Part shown: positions 54,908 to 62,230 of the stretch, one piece after another
How positions within the stretch are numbered: position 1 is the first letter of the stretch
Layout: each line of letters opens with the position of its first letter
Assembly (NCBI GenBank): GCA_963772935.1
Contig: CAVYZK010000009.1
Location: 310,001 to 374,000, forward strand
From: JANNNF01 sp963772935
GTDB taxonomy: Bacteria; Pseudomonadota; Alphaproteobacteria; Rhodobacterales; Rhodobacteraceae
Length of the DNA stretch: 64,000 bases
Direction of reading: 5' to 3'
The notes under the pieces: model-generated
Seen by the model: the letters and a program-made list of their open reading frames with translations, nothing else
Told to the model about the DNA's origin: nothing
The model's database searches: none
Translations under genes and position numbers: made by a program

Positions 54908-55828
54908 ATGTTCAGAACCCTGGCGCTTGTGGCCTTGATGCTGTTGCCGGGTACGGCCTTTGCACGCTGCGAAGGTGTCGTCCCGGGGGCCAAGCCGCAG
55001 AACACCGCGCGCGAATTTGTCGGCACCAAGATGGACGACATCATTGATCAGGGCTGGATCGAGTTCGCGGTGTATGAGGATTTTCCGCCCTATTCCTACA
55101 CCGACGCAGGTCAGCCCGTTGGCGTCGATATCGAGGTGGGGCAGATCATCGCGCAGTCTTTGGGCGTGGAGGCGCGCTTTCGCCCCGTGCAGGCCGGTGA
55201 GAATTTGCAGGCCGATTTGCTGAACTACGTCTGGCAAGGCGCTGCGGTGGATGGCCGGGTGTCGAATGTGCTGCTGCGCGTGCCCTATAATTCTGACTTC
55301 ACCTGTCTTGTCGAACAGGTTGTGTTCACCGGGCAATATGCGGGCGAGCAAATTGCCATTGCCTATGCCCTGGCGGCCTATCCCGATGCGGTGCCGGGGC
55401 CTACGGCAAAGGGGCGGCATGACGGAGCACCAGTGCCCGCCTTTTTTCGCTATGACACGGTGGGGATCGAGAATGACTCCATCGCCGATTTTTATCTGAC
55501 CTCCACCCTTGGCGGCGGGGCTGCGGCGAATATCCACCGCTTTGCCACCGTTGGCCTTGCGATGGAGGCTTTGGCCAAAGGCGAGGTGATGGCCGTGATG
55601 GGGCCGCTTGCGCAATTGCAGGCGGGGGCCAGCGACACGATCAAGGTCCACACCCCGCCGATGGCAGGCTTTGCCACCGGGCGCTGGACGCTTGGCGTGG
55701 CGATCCATCAAAGCCACCGCGATCTGGCCTATGCGGTGGATGACGCGATTGCCGCAGCACTTGCGGACGGGCGCATCAAGGCGGCCTATGCCAAGTACGG
55801 GCTGGATTTCACCCCGCCCGAAAGATGA
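54908..55828 (+). CDS. xoxJ: XoxJ/MxaJ-like periplasmic binding protein
   Basis: A 306-residue protein with a signal peptide (LALVALMLLPGTAFA) and a solute-binding-protein-3 fold (AVYEDFPPYSYTDAGQPVGVDIEVGQIIAQ, MEALAKGEVMAVMGPLA). XoxJ is thought to bind or activate XoxF rather than transport a solute. It lies 7 bp after xoxG, so the two are co-transcribed. It ends just before the coxG promoter motif. Confidence 0.88.
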   Translation: MFRTLALVALMLLPGTAFARCEGVVPGAKPQNTAREFVGTKMDDIIDQGWIEFAVYEDFPPYSYTDAGQPVGVDIEVGQIIAQSLGVEARFRPVQAGENLQADLLNYVWQGAAVDGRVSNVLLRVPYNSDFTCLVEQVVFTGQYAGEQIAIAYALAAYPDAVPGPTAKGRHDGAPVPAFFRYDTVGIENDSIADFYLTSTLGGGAAANIHRFATVGLAMEALAKGEVMAVMGPLAQLQAGASDTIKVHTPPMAGFATGRWTLGVAIHQSHRDLAYAVDDAIAAALADGRIKAAYAKYGLDFTPPER

Positions 55829-55832
55829 CACT

Positions 55833-55850
55833 TACGACCAAGGTTCCATA
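55833..55850 (+). promoter_or_regulatory. TACGACCA motif upstream of coxG
   Basis: TACGACCAAGGTTCCATA, 64 bp before the coxG ATG and 5 bp after the xoxJ stop. It shares TACGACCA and a GT three bases later with the xoxF and xoxG copies. Confidence 0.45.
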
Positions 55851-55896
55851 GCGGGGGGGATGCCCTGCCCGTAAGGTTTGCCACAGGAGACACCCC

Positions 55897-56424
55897 ATGC
55901 AATTGACAGACAGCCGCGACATCAAAGCCAGCCCTGACGCGGTTTGGGCGGCCATTCTGAACTCTGACGTGCTGAAAGACTGTGTGCCGGGGTGCGAAAG
56001 CATGACCGGCACGCCGGAGACCGGCTTTGAGGCTGTGGTCAAGCAAAAGGTAGGCCCAGTGTCGGCCCGCTTTACCGGCCTTGTGCATCTGTCTGATATG
56101 GTGCCGGGCAAAAGCCTGACCATCAGCGGCGAAGGCAAGGGTGGGCCTGCGGGCTTTGCCAAGGGCGGGGCAAAAGTCACCATGGACGCGATCCCCGGCG
56201 GTACTAAATTGACCTATGCGGTCGAGGCCAATGTGGGTGGAAAACTGGCCCAGCTTGGCAGCCGCATCATCGACGGCTTTGCCAAGAAGATGGCGGATGA
56301 GTTTTTCACCCGGTTTCAGGCGGCGGTAGAGGGACCGGAGCCTGCTGCCGAGATTGCCGAAGAAGCCATTGCCGATTCGGGTGAAAAGAAGAAGGGTTGG
56401 TTCAAGCGCATCATTGGCGGCTGA
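55897..56424 (+). CDS. coxG: CoxG-like SRPBCC protein
   Basis: A 175-residue protein of the CoxG family: an SRPBCC/START-like domain (residues 1 to about 145) with DIKASPDAVWAAILNSDVLKDCVPGCESM, then an acidic linker and a short basic end KKKGWFKRIIGG. In Oligotropha CoxG is needed for membrane attachment of carbon monoxide dehydrogenase. Here it heads a coxG-S-L-M set. ATG 55897 follows CAGGAGAC. It is 59 bp from coxS. Confidence 0.9.
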   Translation: MQLTDSRDIKASPDAVWAAILNSDVLKDCVPGCESMTGTPETGFEAVVKQKVGPVSARFTGLVHLSDMVPGKSLTISGEGKGGPAGFAKGGAKVTMDAIPGGTKLTYAVEANVGGKLAQLGSRIIDGFAKKMADEFFTRFQAAVEGPEPAAEIAEEAIADSGEKKKGWFKRIIGG

Positions 56425-56483
56425 GCCCAGAGAACAAGCGTATAGAAGAAGAAGTACCTAGGGATATCCAAGGGAGGATGAAC

Positions 56484-56969
56484 ATGACGAAAGTCACGAT
56501 GACCGTGAACGGCAAATCCGTTTCGGCAGAGGCGGAAGGGCGGACATTGCTGTCGGCCTTCCTGCGCGAAGGGCTGGGGCTGACCGGCACCCATATTGGC
56601 TGCGATACGTCACAATGCGGCGCCTGCACCGTGCATCTGAACGGCCAGCAGGTCAAAAGCTGTTCGGTGTTTGCGATGGATGCGGCGGGGGCGTCTGTCA
56701 CCACGATTGAGGGCATGGCCAACGCGGATGGCAGCCTTGGCGTGATCCAGCAGGCGTTTCAGGACCATCACGGGCTGCAATGCGGGTTCTGCACCCCCGG
56801 CATGGTGATGGCGTCTGCGGCGCTGCTTGCGACCAACGCGCACCCGTCTGAACATGACATTCGTCACCATCTGGAAGGCAACATCTGCCGTTGCACCGGG
56901 TATCACAACATCGTCAAGGCCGTGCTGGCTGCCTCGGGGCAGGACGCGCAGGCCATGGCCGCAGAATAA
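56484..56969 (+). CDS. coxS: CoxS-like [2Fe-2S] small subunit of a molybdenum hydroxylase
   Basis: A 161-residue iron-sulfur subunit. The plant-type cluster is in CDTSQCGACTVHLNG with a later Cys (VKSC), and the second cluster in CGFCTPGMVM and ICRCTGYHNIVKA. It passes electrons from the molybdenum centre in CoxL to the FAD in CoxM. ATG 56484 sits 6 nt after GGGAGG; ATG 56478 is too close to that site. The order S-L-M is that of form II clusters. Confidence 0.95.
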   Translation: MTKVTMTVNGKSVSAEAEGRTLLSAFLREGLGLTGTHIGCDTSQCGACTVHLNGQQVKSCSVFAMDAAGASVTTIEGMANADGSLGVIQQAFQDHHGLQCGFCTPGMVMASAALLATNAHPSEHDIRHHLEGNICRCTGYHNIVKAVLAASGQDAQAMAAE

Positions 56970-56984
56970 GGGGGAGGGTTTCAG

Positions 56985-59363
56985 ATGCCGAAAGATACAG
57001 GGATTGGGGCGTCCTCCAAACGCCGCGAGGATGTGCGGTTTTTGACGGGCAAGGGCGTGTATACCGACGACATGGCGCTGCACAAACAGGCCCATGCCGT
57101 GATGGTGCGGTCCAATGTGGCGCATGGCCGGATCGTTTCCATCAACAAGGCCACGGCCGAGGCGATGCCCGGCGTGCTCGCGATTTTCACCGGTGAGGAT
57201 TTTGCAGCCGTCGGCGGCAACCCCGCAGGCTGGCTGATCAACAGCCGCGACGGCACGCCGATGCGCGAGCCCAAGCGCCCGGTGCTGGCCCATGGCAAGG
57301 TGCGCCATGTGGGCGACGCCTATGCGGCGATTGTGGCCGAAACCTATCAGGAAGCCCGCGACGCGGCCCAGCAGTTGGAGGATGACACCGAGATTGCGGA
57401 ATTGCCCGCGATTGTCGATATGGCGGCCGCTTTGGCCGACAACACCAACCGTGTGCATGACGAAATCCCCGACAACCAGTGCTTTGACTGGGGCTGGATC
57501 GAGGACAACCGCGCCGCCGTGGATGCCGCCATCAAGGCCGCACCGCATGTGGTCACGCTGGACCTGATCAACAATCGTCTGGTGCCGAACGCGATGGAAC
57601 CGCGGTCGTCCATCGGGGAATACAACACCGGCACTGGCGATTACAAACTGACCACCACCAGCCAGAACCCCCACCTGTCGCGCCTGCTGATCGCGGCGTT
57701 TGTGCTGGGGATACCTGAAAACAAGCTGACGGTGGTGGCCCCCGATGTGGGCGGCGGGTTCGGGTCCAAGATCTATCACTATGGCGAGGAGGCTCTTGTT
57801 CTGGCGGCTGCCAAGAAACTGGGTCGCCCGGTGCGCTGGACGGCAGACCGGGGCGAGTTGTTCCTGTCGGATGCCCATGGCCGCGACCATGTGACCAAGA
57901 TCGAACTGGCCTGCACCAAAGAGGGCGACATTCTGGCCCTGCGCACCACCACGCTGGCAAACGTCGGCGCGTATCTGTCGAACTTCTCGACCGCGACGCC
58001 GACCTTCCTGCATGGCACGCTGATGTCCGGCCCCTACAAGGTGCCGCATGTCTATGTGAACGTGAAAACCGTGTTCACCAACACCGCCCCGGTGGATGCG
58101 TACCGGGGGGCAGGCCGCCCCGAGGCCACCTATTCGATCGAACGCGTGGTCGACATGATGGCGCGCGAACTGGGGCTGGACCCCATCGAAGTGCGCCGCC
58201 GCAACCTGCTGACGCCGGACCAGTTCCCCTATCAGTCGCCCGTGGGCCTGATGTATGACACCGGCAACTATCAGGCCACGCTGGACAAGGCGATTGAACT
58301 TGGCGACGTGGCCGGTTTTGAGGCGCGGCGGGCAGAATCTGCCAAGAAGGGCAAACTGCGCGGCATTGGCCTTTCGACATGGATCGAGGCTTGCGGCATC
58401 GCGCCGTCAAACCTTGTGGGCGTGTTGGGCAGCCGGGTTGGCCTGTTTGATGCGGCGACCGTTCGGGTCAACGCCACCGGCAACATTTCGGTGATGGTGG
58501 GCGCGCACAGCCACGGGCAGGGGCATGAAACCGTGTTCGCCCAGATCGTGGCGGATCAGTTGGGGGTGCCGGAATCCTCGATTGAGATCGTCCATGGCGA
58601 TACGTCGAAAATCCCGTTCGGGATGGGGTCTTATGGCTCGCGCAGCCTTGCGGTCTGCGGCACGGCGATGACCAAGGCGGTGGACAAGATCATCGCCAAG
58701 GGCAAGAAGATCGCGGCACATATGCTGGAAGCCGCGGAAGGCGATATCACCTTTGCCGATGGCAAGTTTTCTGTCGCGGGCACCGACAAGGCGAAAACCT
58801 TCGGCGAGATCGCCTTCTCGGCCTACGTCCCCCACAACTACCCGCTGGAAACGCTGGAGCCGGGGCTGGAGGAAACCGCCTTCTACGACCCCGCCAACTT
58901 TACCTATCCTGCAGGGGCTTATTTCTGCGAGGTCGAGGTGGATGCCGAAACGGGGCAGGTCACGGTTGAATCCTTCACCTGCGCCGATGACTTTGGCAAT
59001 GTGATGAACCCGATGATCGTGGAAGGTCAGGTGCATGGCGGTGTGGGCCAAGGCATCGGGCAGGCCATGCTTGAAAACACCACCTATGATGAAAACGGCC
59101 AGCTTCTGACCGGTTCGTTCATGGATTACGCCATGCCGCGCGCGTCCGATGTGCCGTTCTACACGGTGGATCATTCCTGCGGCACGCCCTGCACCCACAA
59201 CCCGCTTGGGGTGAAAGGCTGCGGCGAGGCCGGGGCCATCGGGTCGCCCCCTGCGGTGGTCAATGCCGTGATCGACGCGCTGCAGCGCGGTGGCCATACC
59301 CACGTCAAACACATCGACATGCCGGTCTCGCCCTCACGGGTGTGGACGGCGATCCACGGTTAA
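56985..59363 (+). CDS. coxL: form II CoxL-like molybdopterin large subunit
   Basis: A 792-residue xanthine-oxidase-family catalytic subunit. The active-site loop reads AYRGAGR, the form II signature; bona fide form I carbon monoxide dehydrogenase has AYxCSFR with the copper-ligating Cys. The catalytic Glu is in GVKGCGEAGAIGSPPA, and molybdopterin-contact segments include GGGFGSKIYHYGEE and HGQGHETVFAQI. The substrate is uncertain: CO oxidation by form II is disputed, and an aldehyde is plausible beside methanol oxidation. No coxD, coxE or coxF maturation gene follows. It is 15 bp after coxS. Confidence 0.92.
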   Translation: MPKDTGIGASSKRREDVRFLTGKGVYTDDMALHKQAHAVMVRSNVAHGRIVSINKATAEAMPGVLAIFTGEDFAAVGGNPAGWLINSRDGTPMREPKRPVLAHGKVRHVGDAYAAIVAETYQEARDAAQQLEDDTEIAELPAIVDMAAALADNTNRVHDEIPDNQCFDWGWIEDNRAAVDAAIKAAPHVVTLDLINNRLVPNAMEPRSSIGEYNTGTGDYKLTTTSQNPHLSRLLIAAFVLGIPENKLTVVAPDVGGGFGSKIYHYGEEALVLAAAKKLGRPVRWTADRGELFLSDAHGRDHVTKIELACTKEGDILALRTTTLANVGAYLSNFSTATPTFLHGTLMSGPYKVPHVYVNVKTVFTNTAPVDAYRGAGRPEATYSIERVVDMMARELGLDPIEVRRRNLLTPDQFPYQSPVGLMYDTGNYQATLDKAIELGDVAGFEARRAESAKKGKLRGIGLSTWIEACGIAPSNLVGVLGSRVGLFDAATVRVNATGNISVMVGAHSHGQGHETVFAQIVADQLGVPESSIEIVHGDTSKIPFGMGSYGSRSLAVCGTAMTKAVDKIIAKGKKIAAHMLEAAEGDITFADGKFSVAGTDKAKTFGEIAFSAYVPHNYPLETLEPGLEETAFYDPANFTYPAGAYFCEVEVDAETGQVTVESFTCADDFGNVMNPMIVEGQVHGGVGQGIGQAMLENTTYDENGQLLTGSFMDYAMPRASDVPFYTVDHSCGTPCTHNPLGVKGCGEAGAIGSPPAVVNAVIDALQRGGHTHVKHIDMPVSPSRVWTAIHG

Positions 59364-59376
59364 GGGAGGAACGGCT

Positions 59377-60165
59377 ATGCACAACTTTGAATTCGTGAAA
59401 CCCACCTCTATTGCCGATGCCGTGGTGGCCCTGTCCGATGGCGGCGCGCAGCCGCTGTCGGGCGGCATGACCTTGCTGCCGACCATGAAGCAGCGTTTGG
59501 CGCAGCCATCGGTGCTGGTATCGCTGACCGCGATTGCCGAAATGCAGGGCGTCTGCATGGGCGAGGGCGGTTTGCACATCGGCGGGGCAACCCCCCATGC
59601 CGTGGTGGCGCGTGAGGCGAAGGCGCTGTACCCCGCCCTTGCGGCCCTTGCGGGCGGAATCGGTGATCCAGCCGTGCGCAACCGGGGCACGGTGGGCGGA
59701 TCGGTCGCCAACAACGACCCTGCGGCCTGTTATCCGTCAGCGGTGCTGGCTTCCGGGGCGACGGTCGTCACCAACAAGCGCAAGATCGCGGCGGATGACT
59801 ACTTTCAGGGCATGTTCACCACCGCGCTGGAAGATGGTGAGATCATCACAAGCGTGATCTTCCCGGTCCCGCAAAAGGCCGCGTACCTCAAGTTCAACCA
59901 ACCGGCCAGCCGCTTTGCCCTGACCGGGGTGTTCGTCGCCAAATATGCGTCGGGCGTGCGGGTGGCGGTGACGGGCGCGTCGAATGACGGCGTATTCCGC
60001 TGGACCGAGGCTGAACGTGCGCTGTCGGCAGATTTTTCGGCCAGTGCGATTTCCGGGCTCAAAGTGTCGGCAGAGGGCATGATCGGCGATTTGCACGGCA
60101 CGCCGGAATACCGCGCCAATCTGGTCAAGGTACTGACCCGCCGCGCGGTGGAGGCCTGTGCCTGA
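59377..60165 (+). CDS. coxM: CoxM-like FAD-binding medium subunit
   Basis: A 262-residue FAD subunit with the two flavin motifs SGGMTLLPTMKQRLAQP (near residue 29) and RNRGTVGGSVANNDPAACYP (near residue 105), plus a CO_deh_flav_C-type C-terminal domain (KFNQPASRFALTGVFVAKY). It accepts electrons from CoxS and delivers them to the respiratory chain. ATG 59377 follows GGGAGGAA, 13 bp after coxL. A strong terminator follows, so this is the last gene of the operon. Confidence 0.94.
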   Translation: MHNFEFVKPTSIADAVVALSDGGAQPLSGGMTLLPTMKQRLAQPSVLVSLTAIAEMQGVCMGEGGLHIGGATPHAVVAREAKALYPALAALAGGIGDPAVRNRGTVGGSVANNDPAACYPSAVLASGATVVTNKRKIAADDYFQGMFTTALEDGEIITSVIFPVPQKAAYLKFNQPASRFALTGVFVAKYASGVRVAVTGASNDGVFRWTEAERALSADFSASAISGLKVSAEGMIGDLHGTPEYRANLVKVLTRRAVEACA

Positions 60166-60188
60166 CCCTAACCGGTCGTGATTGAGAA

Positions 60189-60224
60189 GGGGCGGCGCAT
60201 AAATGTGCCGCTCCGTTTGATTTT
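60189..60224 (+). terminator. rho-independent terminator of the cox operon
   Basis: Eleven-pair stem GGGGCGGCGCA / TGTGCCGCTCC (two G-U pairs) with loop TAAA, followed by GTTTGATTTT. Confidence 0.88.
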
Positions 60225-60403
60225 CTGCGGAGAGGGGGTTGAACGGCCCTAAGCACTCCCTATGTGCGTACAGCGGACCGGGCCCCTCTGACGACACAAC
60301 GTCGTGATGTCGGACCGCATCGAGCGTACTCGATGCCAGCCCGGTATGACTTTCCCAGTTCGGGCGGCTGTCGTGTGCGCTTTTCATAATGCGAGAGGAC
60401 GCA
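60225..60403 (+). ncRNA. structured 5' leader of the TerC-family gene, candidate cis-regulatory RNA
   Basis: About 180 nt with several strong stems: AGAGGGG (60231-60237) with CCCCTCT (60283-60289), ACGAC/GTCGT (60291-60305), a perfect 8-bp GCATCGAG-CGTA-CTCGATGC (60317-60336), and GCCCG/CGGGC (60339-60365). TerC/Alx-family genes are often under the yybP-ykoY manganese riboswitch, but I do not find its conserved GGGGAGUAG loop. A new or highly diverged element, or a plain structured leader, remain possible. Confidence 0.4.
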
Positions 60404-61399
60404 ATGGATATTCTGCTCTACACCCTGTTTCTGGGAACCCCGCTTTGGCTGTGGTTCACCTTCATCGCCGTGGTTCTGGCACTGCTGGTCTTTGACCTTG
60501 GCGTGCTGAACAAGGGCGACGAAGAAATCGGCGTCGCCCAAAGCCTGAAGCTGTCGGCCATGTATATCACGCTTGGCGTCGCCTTTGGCGGCTTTGTCTG
60601 GTATCAACTGGGCGCACAGCCTGCCGCCGAATACATGACCGCCTTCGTGGTGGAAAAGACGCTCGCCTTGGACAACGTGTTTGTCATCGCGCTGATCTTT
60701 TCGTTCTTCGCCATCCCGCGCCAGTATCAGCACCGGGTGCTGTTCTGGGGTATTCTGGGTGTGATCGTGTTGCGCGGCATCATGATCGGCGTCGGGGCCA
60801 CGCTGGTCGCGCAGTATAGCTGGATCTTGTATATCTTTGCCGCCTTCCTGATCTTCACCGGCCTGAAAATGCTGGTGACGGATGAGAAAGAAATGGACCT
60901 GACCACCAACCCGGTGCTGCGCTTCATGCGCAAGCGGTTTCGGGTGACGGAAACCCTGCATGGCAACAATTTCTTCGTCAAACAGGCTGATCCTGCCACG
61001 GGCAAGCTGTCTACCTGGATGACGCCGCTGTTTCTGGCGCTGGTGCTGATCGAGATTGCCGATCTGGTGTTCGCGGTCGATTCCGTGCCCGCCGTGTTCG
61101 CCATCACCACCGACCCCTACATCGTCTACACCTCTAACATCTTTGCCATCCTTGGTCTGCGGGCGTTGTATTTCGCCTTGGCCGCCGTGCTGCACAGGTT
61201 CCATTACCTGAAATATGCGCTGGCGCTGCTGTTGGTGTTCATCGGGTCCAAGGTGTTCGTGGCTGAGGCCATGGGTTGGGAAAAGTTTCCGGCAAGCTGG
61301 TCGCTTGGCATCACCTTTGCCATCCTGACCGCCGGGGTGCTGGTGTCGCTGTGGAAAACCAAACCTAGCGAAGTGTCGAATAATCACCCGATGGTGTGA
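60404..61399 (+). CDS. TerC/Alx-family integral membrane protein
   Basis: A 331-residue membrane protein with about nine hydrophobic segments and the TerC signature acids: VVEKTLALDNVFVIALIF and LVLIEIADLVFAVDSVPAVFAI. Members export manganese or other divalent cations (Alx, MntX-like) or are tied to tellurite and pH stress. ATG 60404 follows GCGAGAGGA; an upstream start at 60389 has no conserved sequence. Its last 35 bp overlap the 3' end of the convergent apbE gene. Confidence 0.88.
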   Translation: MDILLYTLFLGTPLWLWFTFIAVVLALLVFDLGVLNKGDEEIGVAQSLKLSAMYITLGVAFGGFVWYQLGAQPAAEYMTAFVVEKTLALDNVFVIALIFSFFAIPRQYQHRVLFWGILGVIVLRGIMIGVGATLVAQYSWILYIFAAFLIFTGLKMLVTDEKEMDLTTNPVLRFMRKRFRVTETLHGNNFFVKQADPATGKLSTWMTPLFLALVLIEIADLVFAVDSVPAVFAITTDPYIVYTSNIFAILGLRALYFALAAVLHRFHYLKYALALLLVFIGSKVFVAEAMGWEKFPASWSLGITFAILTAGVLVSLWKTKPSEVSNNHPMV

Positions 61400-62230
61400 C
61401 GACACTGACCTTGTGAAGACCGGGAATTGTCAGGGCGCGGATGAACTCCGCGCCCTGAAACACAAGGGCGGTGGACAGCGCGTCGGCCATGGCGGCGCTG
61501 TCAGCCTCGACCGTCACGCTCGACCACAGCGGCGGCAGACCGCGCGGATGCTGGATGTGCGGCTGGCCTGCGACCAGCGTGGCGCGCGGGGCAGAGGTGG
61601 CGATGGCGCGGTTGGTCAGGGTTTTCTGGTCCAAGCTGTGCCGAACTGCGGGTCGCTGATGCCGATGTGGAAAGGTCCGCCAATGGCCGCATATTCGCCG
61701 ATGTTGATCACGGCATGCTCAAACCCATGTGCTGCCAGCAAGGCGCGGGCGGCGTCGGTGGCAAATCCCTGCGCGATGCCGTTCAGCGTCAGCGCCATGC
61801 CGGGTTTCAGGGTCAGCGGTGATAGGGTCACGTGATGCCAGCCGATGGGCGCATGGGTCGGTTGCCCTGTGGCATGCGCCTGCCACAGCGGCTGGACGGT
61901 GGGGTCAAAGGCCCCATCGGTGGCGCGGTTGATCTGATCGGACAGGGCGATCACGGCGTGGAAGGCGGGTGAGGCATCGGGCAGGGTGCCGTGCGCGTTC
62001 AGGCGGCAGAGCGCAGACCCCGGATCGTGCAGCGAAAACTCGGCTTCAATGCGGCGCAGCAGGGCAGGCAAGGCGGCAAGCGCCGCCTCTGCCCGCTGGG
62101 TGGGGCCAGACAGGGTGATGCTGCAATCAGCCCCCAAGGCCTGACCTTGCCACGTCATCGCCGAGGCCTGCGATGGCAGTAGCGCGCTTGCGGCGAGGAT
62201 GGTCAGGAAACGGCGGCGGGTTGGCGTCAT
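61365..62230 (-). CDS. ApbE-family FAD:protein FMN transferase (NosX/NirX-like), one-base frameshift
   Basis: Periplasmic enzyme that attaches FMN covalently to a Thr of NosR- or Nqr/Rnf-type partners. It starts at ATG 62230 with an RRRFLTILAASALL export signal that looks Tat-like. Typical segments are FSLHDPGSALCRLNAHG, NGIAQGFATDAARALL and INIGEYAAIGG. Near 61630 the frame slips; one added base joins DPQFGT to LDQKTLTNRAIATSAP, the conserved C-terminal motif. The corrected length is 288 residues. The ATG overlaps the stop of the NosR/NirI gene (ATGA), so the flavinylating enzyme is coupled to its probable substrate. Confidence 0.9.

Noticed and set aside
56985..59363. Bona fide (form I) aerobic CO dehydrogenase
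   Set aside because: The active-site loop is AYRGAGR rather than AYxCSFR, the gene order is S-L-M, and maturation genes are absent.
60225..60403. yybP-ykoY manganese riboswitch before the TerC gene
   Set aside because: The expected GGGGAGUAG loop and its partner elements are not visible, so I list only a structured leader.
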